Assembly: GCA_900318255.1 (NCBI GenBank) | Contig: ONJX01000034.1 | Location: 1 to 59,065 of the forward strand | Length of the DNA stretch: 59,065 nucleotides | From: an uncultured Prevotellaceae bacterium | GTDB taxonomy: Bacteria > Bacteroidota > Bacteroidia > Bacteroidales > Muribaculaceae | Direction: 5' to 3' | Shown here: one piece after another, positions 25,593-34,220 of the stretch | How positions within the stretch are numbered: position 1 is the first letter of the stretch | How the letters are laid out: every line of letters begins with the position of its first letter | Made by a program: the position numbers and the translations under genes | Notes under the pieces: generated by a model | Told to the model about the DNA's origin: nothing | What the model saw: the letters and a program-made list of their open reading frames with translations, nothing else | Databases searched by the model: none

Positions 25593-26231
25593 ATGAAGAA
25601 AATCAGTGTTTTAATTACAGCTGTCATGGCTATGGCATTCAGTGCGGTAGCCTATGATGGCGTGAGCAAATTCTTTGTGGAGGAAAACGGCGACATTTTC
25701 AACTCAATCGCCGTGTCCACACGATATGAGTTGATCAACAACTATGGCCGAGACGACAAGACCGAACTCTACAACGACCTCCACACCAGCGAGACACGCG
25801 TCCTTGTCCTCAATGACCAGTACATGAAGATTGCCACCTCGTCGGCACAGACCGTGGAGCTCAAGCTGCTCCACAAGTCGAAACGCGACACGGTGATTGC
25901 CGTTATCGAGACTGTGGCTACTCCCTACAAGGACAGCCGCCTCACGTTCTACAACACCAAGTGGCAACAACTTGATGCGGCAAAGCACATCAAAATGCCC
26001 ACCATCGATGACTTCATCCTCCCCACGATGCCCAAGACCATGCGCAACAACTTGGCCAACAGCCTTATGATGACAATGATTGAGCTGCGCTTTGAGGGCG
26101 ACACACTGGTGGCAGAATGTAACCCAAGCAACTTCTTCATGGGCGAAGACTTCAAGACTTTCAAGCCTTACCTGGCACAAAGAGTGATATACACAATCAA
26201 GAACAGCACATTCAAGAAGAAACAACGCTAA
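25593..26231 (+). CDS. DUF3256-type secreted protein
   Basis: 212 residues with a signal peptide (MKKISVLITAVMAMAFSAVA). The body is mixed alpha/beta with MPTIDDFILPTMPKTMRNNLANSLMM and a conserved C-terminal strand set. It resembles Bacteroidales DUF3256 proteins that sit next to xseA, and here its stop is followed directly by the xseA ATG. The function is unknown; the envelope location is inferred from the signal peptide. It follows the second CapA gene by 7 bp. Confidence 0.6.
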   Translation: MKKISVLITAVMAMAFSAVAYDGVSKFFVEENGDIFNSIAVSTRYELINNYGRDDKTELYNDLHTSETRVLVLNDQYMKIATSSAQTVELKLLHKSKRDTVIAVIETVATPYKDSRLTFYNTKWQQLDAAKHIKMPTIDDFILPTMPKTMRNNLANSLMMTMIELRFEGDTLVAECNPSNFFMGEDFKTFKPYLAQRVIYTIKNSTFKKKQR

Positions 26232-27524
26232 ATGCAACAATCTCTAACCCTACTGGAATATAACCAACGCATCAAGAACTTGATGTTTGACCCCAGTGTG
26301 CAAAACTGCTGGGTCACTGCCGAGACCAGCGACCTGAGAGTGAGCCGCGGACACTGCTATATGGAACTGCTGCAAAAGAACGAGCAGGGAGCAACGGTGG
26401 CTAAGCTCAAGGCTGTGATATGGGCAACCACCTTTGCCCGTCTCGACAGCCACTTCCTCCAAGTCACTGGCAAGCACCTCGCCACTGGCATGAAGGTGAT
26501 GGTAAACGTCACCGCCAACTTCCATGAGCAGTATGGCCTGAAAGCGGTCATCAACGACATCAATGCCGAGTTCACGCTGGGCGACATGGAGCGCATAAGG
26601 CAGGAAATCATAGCGCGCCTCACCAAAGAGGGAATTATCGACATGAACAAGCAGCTGCCATGGCCTCTTGCTGCGCAGCGCATTGCGATAATCTCAGCAC
26701 GAGGGGCTGCTGGCTATGGCGACTTCCTCAACCAGCTTCACAACAATGCCTATGGGCTCAAGTTCTACACTTGCCTCTTTGAGTCGGTGATGCAGGGCGT
26801 CAACACCGTGCCGACGGTGATTGCGGCTCTCGAGAGAATTGCAGCAAGCGAGGAGATGTTTGACTGCGTGGTGATAATTCGTGGCGGTGGCTCCACGAGC
26901 GACCTCAACTCCTTCGACAACTACGACCTGGGTGCCAACATTGCACAGTTCCCCTTGCCCATCATCACTGGAATAGGCCACGACCGCGATGTCACCATCC
27001 CCGACATGGTGTCGAAGCTACACGTCAAGACCCCGACTGCCGCCGCCGAGTTCCTGGTGCAGTGCGGCTTGGCACAACTCAACCGCCTCAACGAGATGGC
27101 AACAGCAGTGGTGACTTATTCGCGCGAGGCGATAGCACACGCCCGTGAGCAACTGTCCTATTATGGCAGCTTCATCCCCCTGGCAGCCCGCAAAATCGTT
27201 GACAACAGCACACTGCGCCTCAACAGCTACGCTCAGTCAATACCGCTAGTGGTTAAGGGACGCATCGACAAGCAACAGCTGCTGCTTGAGCGATATGTTG
27301 ATGTGCTCAAGACCAGCATCGCTAATTCTATAGAGCGGCAGCGCATGGTGCTCAACACCCTGAGCGACAAGGTGAACCTGCTGTCTCCACAAAACACCCT
27401 CAACCGTGGCTACTCGCTCACCACGCTCAACGGCCACGTGGTGACCAGCACCACAGCCATCCACCCAGGCGACCACCTGGTCACCACACTCAAGGATGGC
27501 AAAATAAATAGCATTGCACAATAA
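26232..27524 (+). CDS. xseA: Exodeoxyribonuclease VII large subunit
   Basis: 430 residues. An N-terminal OB fold (about 1-105: LLEYNQRIKNLMFD, CWVTAETSDLRVSRGHCYMEL) is followed by the nuclease domain (about 125-420) with IAIISARGAAGYGDFLNQL, VVIIRGGGSTSDLNSFDNYDLG, ITGIGHDRDVTIPDMV and the C-terminal NTLNRGYSLTT. With XseB it degrades single-stranded DNA to oligonucleotides in repair. It starts on the base after the DUF3256 stop and precedes xseB by 18 bp, so one operon. Confidence 0.95.
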   Translation: MQQSLTLLEYNQRIKNLMFDPSVQNCWVTAETSDLRVSRGHCYMELLQKNEQGATVAKLKAVIWATTFARLDSHFLQVTGKHLATGMKVMVNVTANFHEQYGLKAVINDINAEFTLGDMERIRQEIIARLTKEGIIDMNKQLPWPLAAQRIAIISARGAAGYGDFLNQLHNNAYGLKFYTCLFESVMQGVNTVPTVIAALERIAASEEMFDCVVIIRGGGSTSDLNSFDNYDLGANIAQFPLPIITGIGHDRDVTIPDMVSKLHVKTPTAAAEFLVQCGLAQLNRLNEMATAVVTYSREAIAHAREQLSYYGSFIPLAARKIVDNSTLRLNSYAQSIPLVVKGRIDKQQLLLERYVDVLKTSIANSIERQRMVLNTLSDKVNLLSPQNTLNRGYSLTTLNGHVVTSTTAIHPGDHLVTTLKDGKINSIAQ

Positions 27525-27542
27525 AACAAAACAATAACAACT

Positions 27543-27767
27543 ATGGATAATCAAGAAATCGACAAATTGACCTATACTCAAGCTGTCAACGAGCTTGAGG
27601 AGATAGTGAAGAAGATGCAAAGCCCTGAGTGCAGCATCGACAACCTGAGCCAATACACGGCTCGCTCGCTGCAGCTGCTCAAGGTGTGCAAAGCCAAGCT
27701 CACCGCCACCGACGAGGAGCTCAAGAAAGTCCTCAACGAGATGAGCGACGACAAGAATAATGCTTAA
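27543..27767 (+). CDS. xseB: Exodeoxyribonuclease VII small subunit
   Basis: 74 residues, helical, with the family core LTYTQAVNELEEIVKKMQSPECSIDNLSQYTARSLQLLKVCKAKL split as the usual two-helix hairpin. Several copies bind the coiled-coil arm of XseA. Immediately downstream of xseA, as in most bacteria. Confidence 0.95.
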   Translation: MDNQEIDKLTYTQAVNELEEIVKKMQSPECSIDNLSQYTARSLQLLKVCKAKLTATDEELKKVLNEMSDDKNNA

Positions 27768-27873
27768 TGCACTATTTGTAATACAAAAGCATAATATATA
27801 TTGCTGAGTTACAAGGCTACTATTGCCTTGTCAGCTCATTTACTTATAAGCCTGTTAGCTAATATTGACAATT

Positions 27874-28119
27874 ATGGAAAAAGACGACGATGTGGTTGTT
27901 TTCGGCATGTACGACAGCCCTATTGAAGCCAATATCGTGAAAGGTGTGCTCGAGAGCAACGGGGTGATTGCCGGCGTGATGGGCGACTCCACTGCCAATG
28001 CCCTCATGCAAGGTTTCTCACAAGGCGCCATGCGAGTGGTGGTCTTTCGCAAAGACCTACAGAAGGCGCAGCAGATAATGGACTCTACACCTCCCGAGGA
28101 GTTAAACATAGAAGACTAA
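27874..28119 (+). CDS. DUF2007-type small protein
   Basis: 81 residues from ATG 27874 (MEKDDDVVVFGMYDSPIEANIVKGVLESNGVIAG). It has the DUF2007 'signal-transducing' ferredoxin-like fold: a first strand, a helix for the Ile-Glu-Ala-Asn-Ile-Val segment, and a closing VVVFRKDLQKAQQIM. The family's role is unknown. It follows xseB after 106 bp that include the recurring ATTGCCTTGTCAGCT phrase. Confidence 0.75.
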   Translation: MEKDDDVVVFGMYDSPIEANIVKGVLESNGVIAGVMGDSTANALMQGFSQGAMRVVVFRKDLQKAQQIMDSTPPEELNIED

Positions 28120-28126
28120 AATAGAG

Positions 28127-28180
28127 CTAGAATATCTAGAATATCTAGGAAGTCTAGAATATCTAGAAAGGCTAGAAAGT
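28127..28180. repeat. Nonamer tandem array (CTAGAATAT type, 6 copies)
   Basis: Six 9-bp units, variants of CTAGAATAT, CTAGGAAGT and CTAGAAAGG. It is followed by a GACAAGGC/GCCTTGTC hairpin and repeated AACACTT words at 28232-28264, so the whole 28120-28271 gap is simple repetitive DNA. Confidence 0.85.
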
Positions 28181-28271
28181 CAAGTAGAGCCAGCCATTAC
28201 CCCACACCCCATGGACAAGGCTGCCTTGTCCACACTTAACACTTAACACTTCACACTTAACACTTATCTCT

Positions 28272-29363
28272 TTATCTCCTTATCCCCTTCTCGCGGAGTG
28301 CTTGGTGATACTTGGCGGCATAGGCCTCGTGCTGGGCGTAGGTCTCGGCAAAGTTGTGGTAGCCCGAGAAGTCTTCCTTAGCGCACATGTAGATGTAGTT
28401 GTGCTGTGGAGCATTGAGCACAGCATCGATCGACGATTTCTCAGGCATGCAGATGGGGCCTGGAGGAAGCCCAAGCACGTAGTAGGTATTCCATGGCGAC
28501 TGCACGCTACAGTCCTCAAAGGTGATGCGGCGCAAAGCGAAATTCTTCAGGGCAAACTTCACCGTTGGGTCGGCTTGCAGTTTCATTTTCTGCTTGAGGC
28601 GATTCATATACAGGCGTGCCACCATGCCTTTCTCATCGGCCTTATTGGTCTCACCCTCAACGATAGAAGCCAGGGTCACCACCTCGATGGGTGATAGGCC
28701 AAGCTTTTGGGCTTTTGCCTTGCGCTCGTCGTTCCAGAACTGGTCGCTGAATTTCTTCATGTGCTGCATGAGCTTAGCAGGCTCCACATCCCACAGGAAC
28801 TGATAGGTGTCGGCCATGAAAAGCCCCGTCACGTTGTCGGGGTTCATTCCCAGGCTTTGGCACAGCTCCTTGTCGTTAAGGGCATCAAGAAACTCCTCCT
28901 TAGGGCGCATCAGTGACTTCGCTAGGCGTGCGGCAAGGTCTTCCTTGGTGCGCAAGTTGTTGATAGTGACTTTCACCTCATTGGCAGCGCCACTCCTCAG
29001 ATGCCTAGCCACGCTGAATGCACTCTCGCCCTTCTTGATTTTGAACGCACCCTGCCGCTTGCTCACATCGGCGTGAGTGTATTTGAGCAGCGTCACCACC
29101 TTCTCGGCAAACTGGTCGCTGGTGTTGTGAGCTAGAGAGTCCTTGATGGCTTCTATGCTAGTGCCTTTGCTAATGAACAACATGGCATCTTTGTCGCTCT
29201 TGGTGGTTAGATATGGAGCCAGGAAAATTGCCCCTATTGCCGCAAGCACAACAAGTGCTATAGCGCAGGCTTTAAACCATTTCTTCCATGCGGGTTTGTT
29301 GCTCGATTTTTTTGTTGACGTTCTAGGTCGTGATGTCGATTTTTTCTTTTTTGCTTCTGCCAT
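28272..29363 (-). CDS. mltG: Endolytic murein transglycosylase MltG
   Basis: 363 residues. A basic, Ser/Thr-rich cytoplasmic tail (1-28) is followed by one membrane helix (about 30-55, ACAIALVVLAAIGAIFLAPYL). A LysM-like region and the YceG catalytic domain follow, with LASIVEGETNKADEKGMVARLYMNRL (catalytic Glu), LQADPTVKFAL, and SPWNTYYVLGLPPGPICMPEKSSIDAVLNA. MltG cuts nascent glycan strands and sets their length. It has its own promoter (29401-29431). Confidence 0.95.
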   Translation of the reverse strand: MAEAKKKKSTSRPRTSTKKSSNKPAWKKWFKACAIALVVLAAIGAIFLAPYLTTKSDKDAMLFISKGTSIEAIKDSLAHNTSDQFAEKVVTLLKYTHADVSKRQGAFKIKKGESAFSVARHLRSGAANEVKVTINNLRTKEDLAARLAKSLMRPKEEFLDALNDKELCQSLGMNPDNVTGLFMADTYQFLWDVEPAKLMQHMKKFSDQFWNDERKAKAQKLGLSPIEVVTLASIVEGETNKADEKGMVARLYMNRLKQKMKLQADPTVKFALKNFALRRITFEDCSVQSPWNTYYVLGLPPGPICMPEKSSIDAVLNAPQHNYIYMCAKEDFSGYHNFAETYAQHEAYAAKYHQALREKGIRR

Positions 29364-29400
29364 TATAGTAATAATGTAAATGATTCACCTAAAAGTGGTG

Positions 29401-29431
29401 CAAAGGTAGTCAACGCTTTTCAAAAATGCAA
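29401..29431 (-). promoter_or_regulatory. Promoter of mltG
   Basis: On the reverse strand TTG (29431-29429), 20 bp, TACCTTTG (29408-29401), 38 bp before the mltG ATG. Confidence 0.7.
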
Positions 29432-29440
29432 GACTGTGGC

Positions 29441-29474
29441 AAAAAAAGCGTGGCCTCGTTGCGGAGGCCACGCT
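29441..29474 (-). terminator. Terminator on the reverse strand upstream of mltG
   Basis: An 11-bp perfect stem (AGCGTGGCCTC and complement, 29447-29457 with 29464-29474) followed on the reverse strand by seven T. It ends transcription coming from the 29650-31473 gene and the element at 29483-29634. Confidence 0.8.
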
Positions 29475-29482
29475 CATTGTGT

Positions 29483-29634
29483 TATAGGGATGCTCTATAA
29501 ATTCCAGATATGTTTTTCTTTTGTTTTGGTCATCTTTGATTGCTTGTTGGCATCTTTCACCTCAACTCTTTAACCTGTAGCCCGCCAACAATCAAACCAA
29601 ATATGACTCAAGCAATTTATAGGGCATCCCTATA
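29483..29634. repeat. Structured dispersed element, copy 1
   Basis: A 152-bp element whose ends pair over 21 bp with one mismatch: TATAGGGATGCTCTATAAATT (29483-29503) against 29614-29634. On the reverse strand its inside contains GCGGGCTACA, AAAGATGCCA and GACCAAAAC, all in the same order as in the element at 34219-34393. It sits 3' of the 29650 gene and just before a terminator. It could be a miniature mobile element or a structured RNA. Confidence 0.65.
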
Positions 29635-29649
29635 GTATAGTAATAATGA

Positions 29650-31473
29650 TTACTTTACAACCTTAGCGGTAGTGGTAGTGCCGTCGGCATTGGTAGTAAC
29701 CACGATGTTCACGCCCTTGAATGGACGGTCGCTAACGCGGCCCATAGCGTCGATGTACTTAACCGAAACTGCATTGCCAGCGTTGATAGTGCTGATGGCA
29801 GTGGGGTTGTCCTCTACAAGAACCACGGTTGGAACATTCTCAAGATCTACATCCTCAAGAGTCTGAGCCTCATAACCATCCTTAGCGAAGGCCATGTTGT
29901 AGGTAGCTCCCTCTACTGGAGTAACGTCCATGGTGTAAGCACCCTGGGCATCGGTAGTAGCAGTGTAGCTAGTAGGCTCTTCCTTGCTAGGAGCGTTTAC
30001 GGTGAGAGTAACATTAACACCCTCGAGTGGGTTGTTCTCCACGTCGGTAACAGTACCAGCAACGGTAACAACTTGGGGCTCAACGCTTGGCATAGTGTAA
30101 GTAACAGTCATCTTGGGCAGGAACGAAACAATAGCATTGCTGCTGCGCCACTCGCACCAGCCAGTGTAACCAGCCTGGTTGCTGCCATAGAAATAGGTGC
30201 GGCCATAGGTACCCTTAGTAACAACCTCGGTCTGGATTGCCAGGTTGCCGCCATTGTAGGTGTAAGGCTGGTCGAAGGTGAACTCTACCACTTCCTCGCC
30301 ACCAGCAATAGCAAGAGCCTCAACGACTGCGGTGAGGTCGGTAACCAGGTTGCTGGGAACGGCGATAGCGCTCTCGCGCTCGTAGGTAGTAACATCGGTC
30401 TCGGCAATGCTCAAGCTAACGCTGCCGTTCTTGCACGCTACAGTGCCTTGTGGATAGAACTTGATGCCAGTGATGGTAGCGCCCTCGAGGCCCTCGAGCA
30501 TCTCGGCGGGATAAATCATCTGCGAGTAAGTGCCCTCGCCATCGAACCAGAAGCCATAGAATGGCAGGTACTCATTGGTCTGAGTGCCGTCGCACACGGT
30601 GAGCTCGTGCTCATCGGCGCCAACGCCGCTGAGTGCTACCTCAAAGGTGCCAGCCTCGCCACAGTCGATAGTCATAGTGCTATTTAACTCGCCAAGCTCG
30701 GTGGGAGCGAACTTCACGGGAATCGTCACTGTCTCGCCGCTGGCAAGAGCAGCAGCCTCGTAGGTTGTGCTATAGGGAGCAGCAAGTGTAACGGCGGGGG
30801 TGATGGCCTTAGTGCCACGGTTCTTAACGGTAACATTCATCACCTTGTCCATGCCAATGTTGAGCTTGCCAAAGTCAAGGCTCTCGGGGCTAACCTTAGC
30901 GGCATAGTCAACCTCTTCCTTGGTGTAGGTGAAAGTGGTCTTGGGCAGGAAGTTATAGGTAGTGTTGCGAGAGAAGGCAGTGTTGCTAGTCTGGCTCTCG
31001 CCCAGGAAAGAGCTGCTCTTGTAGGTTCCACCCTCGGTCATCTGGCACTCAAACACCAGGTTGCCGCCCTCGTAGGTGAAAGGCGCGTCAAAAACAATCT
31101 CCATCTCGGTGCTGCCAGTCTCGGGAGCTGTAACCTCGGCGGCCACAACGGTGAGACCAGTGATACCAATGGCATTGACAAAAGCATCCTTGTCGGTAAT
31201 GCCAAGCGAAATCTGGCACTTGCCGCCGCTGAAGAGCACGCCAGTGTCGTTGAGATAGAACTTCATGCTGGTGATTTGCGTGCCTTCCAAGTCACTAATC
31301 AAGGCAGCGGGATAGATAGTTTGCGACTGGGTTGCAGCGTTGTCCCACCACAGCGTGTTGATAGGAACATAAGTGTTGGTAGCCGTTCCATCGCAGATGG
31401 TAAGGGTCTGTTGTGCACTAACAGACATCACACCGGCAGCAATTACTGCCAGAGAAAGTAAAAACTTCTTCAT
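29650..31473 (-). CDS. Secreted repeat protein with T9SS-like C-terminal domain
   Basis: 607 residues: signal peptide (MKKFLLSLAVIAAGVMSVSAQ); two copies of a module starting TLTICDGTATNTYVPI (about 23-190) and ELTVCDGTQTNEYLPF (about 290-455), each ending with FLPK-T-TYT; between them an abnormal-spindle-like/HYDIN type Ig domain (LDFGKLNIGMDKVMNVTVKNRGT); then a carboxypeptidase regulatory-like domain (VAGTVTDVENNPLEGVNVTLTV) and a C-terminal sorting block (YIDAMGRVSDRPFKGVNIVV). A surface or secreted protein; substrate unknown. It carries the same tail class as the 19740 and 56927 genes. Confidence 0.75.
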   Translation of the reverse strand: MKKFLLSLAVIAAGVMSVSAQQTLTICDGTATNTYVPINTLWWDNAATQSQTIYPAALISDLEGTQITSMKFYLNDTGVLFSGGKCQISLGITDKDAFVNAIGITGLTVVAAEVTAPETGSTEMEIVFDAPFTYEGGNLVFECQMTEGGTYKSSSFLGESQTSNTAFSRNTTYNFLPKTTFTYTKEEVDYAAKVSPESLDFGKLNIGMDKVMNVTVKNRGTKAITPAVTLAAPYSTTYEAAALASGETVTIPVKFAPTELGELNSTMTIDCGEAGTFEVALSGVGADEHELTVCDGTQTNEYLPFYGFWFDGEGTYSQMIYPAEMLEGLEGATITGIKFYPQGTVACKNGSVSLSIAETDVTTYERESAIAVPSNLVTDLTAVVEALAIAGGEEVVEFTFDQPYTYNGGNLAIQTEVVTKGTYGRTYFYGSNQAGYTGWCEWRSSNAIVSFLPKMTVTYTMPSVEPQVVTVAGTVTDVENNPLEGVNVTLTVNAPSKEEPTSYTATTDAQGAYTMDVTPVEGATYNMAFAKDGYEAQTLEDVDLENVPTVVLVEDNPTAISTINAGNAVSVKYIDAMGRVSDRPFKGVNIVVTTNADGTTTTAKVVK

Positions 31474-31552
31474 TTTAAATAAGTTTTGTTGTTAATAATA
31501 AAAGATTAAATATCACTAAAAAAGTTTGGTTCTATGTTATGGGTTTCGACTG

Positions 31553-31560
31553 CAAATTTA
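31553..31560 (-). promoter_or_regulatory. -7 box (TAAATTTG) of the 29650-31473 gene
   Basis: The reverse strand reads TAAATTTG 80 bp before the ATG. A TTG occurs at 12 bp spacing only, so the -33 is unclear. Confidence 0.45.
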
Positions 31561-31593
31561 CATCAATTATTTCAATTAAAGCATAAACCATTC

Positions 31594-31643
31594 AAAAAAA
31601 CAGCTGAATAATCTTGAAAATTCCAAGACTCCAGCTGTTTTTT
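31594..31643 (-). terminator. Terminator of the PAS protein gene
   Basis: AAAAAACAGCTG is mirrored by CAGCTGTTTTTT, with an inner CTTG/CAAG pairing. On the reverse strand the stem is followed by T residues, 38 nt after the PAS gene stop. Confidence 0.65.
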
Positions 31644-31681
31644 GGTAGTGAGTGGCCGCTTGTGGCTTCACATGATAGCCC

Positions 31682-32023
31682 CTACTTTTTGTCGCGGTCG
31701 TAGTGCGGCATTTCGTTGGGGATAACCATAGAGATCTCAACCATGCCTGCCACTTTGCCGTCAACTCTCCAGGGCGATTGATAGATCATCTTGCGCTGCC
31801 CGTTCTTGGTGATGGTGTAGGCATTGATGGTGTCGCTCTCCATCATGTGGCGTATCATCGCCTGTGAGCGCTCGTTGTGGCAGGGGAAGAGGTTCTGCCC
31901 CACCATCGACTTGCCGCCACGGTTAAACGTCTCGCGTGATTTCTCGTTCATGTAAATGACCTTACCCTCGGTGTCGCACACCGTTACTGCACAATGCAGC
32001 CCTTCGGCCCAATCTATTTCCAT
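31682..32023 (-). CDS. Single-domain PAS protein
   Basis: 113 residues forming one PAS domain: AVTVCDTEGKVIYMNEKSRETF, GQNLFPCHNERSQAMIRHMM, and the beta strands YTITKNGQRKMIYQSPWRV and AGMVEISMVI. No output domain or membrane segment is present, so it must signal by protein contact. HNERSQ follows the usual PAS helix, with a His that might hold a ligand; this is inference. It stands alone with its own terminator. Confidence 0.8.
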   Translation of the reverse strand: MEIDWAEGLHCAVTVCDTEGKVIYMNEKSRETFNRGGKSMVGQNLFPCHNERSQAMIRHMMESDTINAYTITKNGQRKMIYQSPWRVDGKVAGMVEISMVIPNEMPHYDRDKK

Positions 32024-32091
32024 AATATTCTCTTTTGTTGTTGTTTTGTTTTATTTTCCCAAAAAGTTTTTTTTAAAAGTGGAGCCAATTA

Positions 32092-32604
32092 CTAATAATT
32101 GGTGATGACATAGCCGCCATTGATAGTGCCACGCACTTTATACATGCTCAGGCCCACTTTGCGATCCATTGCCATACCACTGATGGGGCCGCCAGCACCC
32201 AGCAGCACGTTGTAGCGCGACTTGCACTTGGAGCAGTAGGCCTCGAGGTTTGACTCGTCGATACTCACCGTCACTTCGGCATTATGCTCCACGGGGCACG
32301 CCATGTCAAAGGCCAGCGGGGCAGGACCGCCAGTGACCATGTCCTGGCCCATAAACAACAGTACACCGCCAAAACCTGTGTAGGTGTTCACGTTATATGG
32401 GAAATTTGATGGTATGCCCTTAGCACGGTTAAAGACGCGATAGTCACCCAGGGCATGCACACCATAGGTGGTCCACTTGCCACTCTCTCCCAGGTCGATG
32501 CGCACCGAGAAGCCCTTAAACGACTCGTTGTTAATCTTGTCGCAGCCCGCTAAGCCACAGCACAAAAATGCCAGCACCAATAAATATACTATCTTAATTT
32601 TCAT
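32092..32604 (-). CDS. Lipoprotein with Rieske-like but ligand-altered fold
   Basis: 170 residues. Lipoprotein signal (VLAFLCCGLAGC, Cys21). The C-terminal half has DMACPVEHNAEVTV and AYCSKCKSRYNVLLGAGGPISG, reminiscent of a Rieske two-loop arrangement, but the motifs are C-x3-H and C-x2-C instead of C-x-H and C-x2-H. It therefore may not hold a standard 2Fe-2S cluster; a zinc or purely structural role is possible. Expected in the periplasm or outer membrane. The neighbouring PAP2/VanX gene on the same strand is 93 bp upstream. Confidence 0.55.
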   Translation of the reverse strand: MKIKIVYLLVLAFLCCGLAGCDKINNESFKGFSVRIDLGESGKWTTYGVHALGDYRVFNRAKGIPSNFPYNVNTYTGFGGVLLFMGQDMVTGGPAPLAFDMACPVEHNAEVTVSIDESNLEAYCSKCKSRYNVLLGAGGPISGMAMDRKVGLSMYKVRGTINGGYVITNY

Positions 32605-32697
32605 ATTTTTGTCATTTCAAAAACAAGAGTGCATAAAAAGCAACGCGTGTGTTGTTGGCGTATTGCGCCGCACCCGCGGCGTTCACTTGCCCGCCAC

Positions 32698-34110
32698 TTA
32701 TCGCAGCGGGAAGGTGAAATAGGTGTCGGGGAAAGGCTCGTTCTTGAGAGTGAAGTGCCACCACTCCGTGTCGAGGGGCTTGAAGCCGTGGCGCAACATC
32801 GCCTGGCGCAGTATCATGCGGTTAGCAAACTGCTGCTTGGTGATTTTGCGACCTGCTGGCGACTTAATGCCAGTGTATTTGCCTGTGTCGGGGTTGCCGC
32901 CGAAGTCGGGATGGCTCTCCACGCCAAACCAGTCGAAGGTGCCACCCATATCCACCTCTTTCTCGGTGCGCATGTCGAAGAGCGTGAGATCTACCGTCGA
33001 GCCACGGGTGTGACCGCTCTTGCGCGCTATATAGTCGGGGATGAGCACATTCTTGTTGAGCTCGGGATAGAAGTACTGCTTCATCTGGGTGGCACTCAGG
33101 TCCTGAGCCCATCGCATGAAGTGATCTACAGCGCATTGAGGACGATAGGCATCAAAAATCTTGAGGCGGTAGCCTTGAGCCTTGAGGTCATCGCTCACCG
33201 CCTTGAGGGCTGCGGCAGCCTCGCGGGTAAGCATTGCCACCGGGGCTTGATAGCCGTCGATGCGCTCGCCCACGAAGTTGTAGGTGCTGTAATATCGAAT
33301 CTCAAGGATAGCGTCGGGCACCACGTCGGTGATGCGCACAAAGTCGCTGCTGTCGTCGGTAGCCTCGGCAGCTGCTGTCAGGCGGGCCAGCTCAGCCTTG
33401 GCACGAGCCATCTGCTCGCAGTATTCTGGGCTGTTGTGCAGCTGCGAGTAGCCTATAGACGCCACCAGTCGCCCGGCCTCCACATCGCTCTGCCAGTGAG
33501 CTCCCACGATGATGCGGCTCTCGCCATACTCATAGGCACGGGCAAAGAGTGCGTCGGCATGAGAGGGATTGAGCTCGGCAAGTATCATTGCCGCGGCCCA
33601 TCCAGTGGCAGTGTGCCCCGAGGGGTAAGAGCCATCGGTGGCGAGGTCGGAGTCTTTCTCTTCGGCACCATCGGTGAGCAGGTGCTCATGGAAGTGCATG
33701 AAAGGCCTCGGGCGCATATAGAACTTCTTGGGGGCCTTGCGTATCTGTGTCACCGTAGCAATGCCTCTAGTGACTAGCTCCCAGATCTCTGGTGTCTCTT
33801 CTTCAGAGATGTGCAGCCCAAAGGCCTTCTCAAAGGTGTCGAGTGTGTGCTGATAGCCCCACACGGCATCGCGGCGCGCTATAGCTGCACGCTCAGGGTT
33901 GAGGCGCTGCTGCTTGCCCCAGAAGAAGCGGTTGATGTCGTGCTGAAACATCTCACTGGCAGTGTCGGGCGGTGCCGGCAAGCAGTTGATGATGTTTGGC
34001 ATCTTGTCAAGACTGATGTATGGCTCCAGCTTTTGCGCCGGGGCGTTCATCACACCACACATTATTAATATAGTGGCAATAATTACATATTTCACCGTTC
34101 TCATAATCAT
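32698..34110 (-). CDS. PAP2 phosphatase fused to D-Ala-D-Ala dipeptidase (VanX-type)
   Basis: 470 residues with a signal peptide. Residues about 40-235 are a class A acid phosphatase/PAP2 domain: KKFYMRPRP, GSYPSGHTATGW and SRIIVGAHWQSDVEAGR. Residues about 255-470 are an M15D dipeptidase: EIRYYSTYNFVG, LKIFDAYRP, SGHTRGSTVDLTL (zinc His and Asp) and TEWWHFTL (catalytic Glu and zinc His). Both active sites look complete. The protein joins a phosphate-removing and a peptidoglycan-dipeptide-cleaving function in the periplasm, plausibly for cell-wall recycling; the link is inference. Starts at 34110 or 34104 are both possible. Confidence 0.9.
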   Translation of the reverse strand: MIMRTVKYVIIATILIMCGVMNAPAQKLEPYISLDKMPNIINCLPAPPDTASEMFQHDINRFFWGKQQRLNPERAAIARRDAVWGYQHTLDTFEKAFGLHISEEETPEIWELVTRGIATVTQIRKAPKKFYMRPRPFMHFHEHLLTDGAEEKDSDLATDGSYPSGHTATGWAAAMILAELNPSHADALFARAYEYGESRIIVGAHWQSDVEAGRLVASIGYSQLHNSPEYCEQMARAKAELARLTAAAEATDDSSDFVRITDVVPDAILEIRYYSTYNFVGERIDGYQAPVAMLTREAAAALKAVSDDLKAQGYRLKIFDAYRPQCAVDHFMRWAQDLSATQMKQYFYPELNKNVLIPDYIARKSGHTRGSTVDLTLFDMRTEKEVDMGGTFDWFGVESHPDFGGNPDTGKYTGIKSPAGRKITKQQFANRMILRQAMLRHGFKPLDTEWWHFTLKNEPFPDTYFTFPLR

Positions 34111-34120
34111 GATTTTTTAA

Positions 34121-34220
34121 TTCAAGTTAACTTGAAGTTTAGAAAATAGAGCTTCTGGGGTTCTCAACTATAGAGTATAAACCTCAAGTTTCTGAAGTTT
34201 TAGACTCCAGAAACTTGAGG
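34121..34220. promoter_or_regulatory. Palindromes with CAAGTT/AACTTG cores upstream of the PAP2-VanX gene
   Basis: A perfect 16-bp palindrome TTCAAGTTAACTTGAA (34121-34136) lies 11 bp before the ATG, and a 12-bp hairpin CCTCAAGTTTCT (34182-34193 with 34209-34220) lies 45 bp further. Both are built on CAAGTT. They may be operators, or the hairpin may belong to the adjacent repeat element. Confidence 0.35.

Noticed and set aside
34121..34136. TTCAAGTTAACTTGAA considered as a dedicated operator of a known regulator
   Set aside because: The palindrome is real, but I cannot tie it to a known family, so it is only listed as a candidate.
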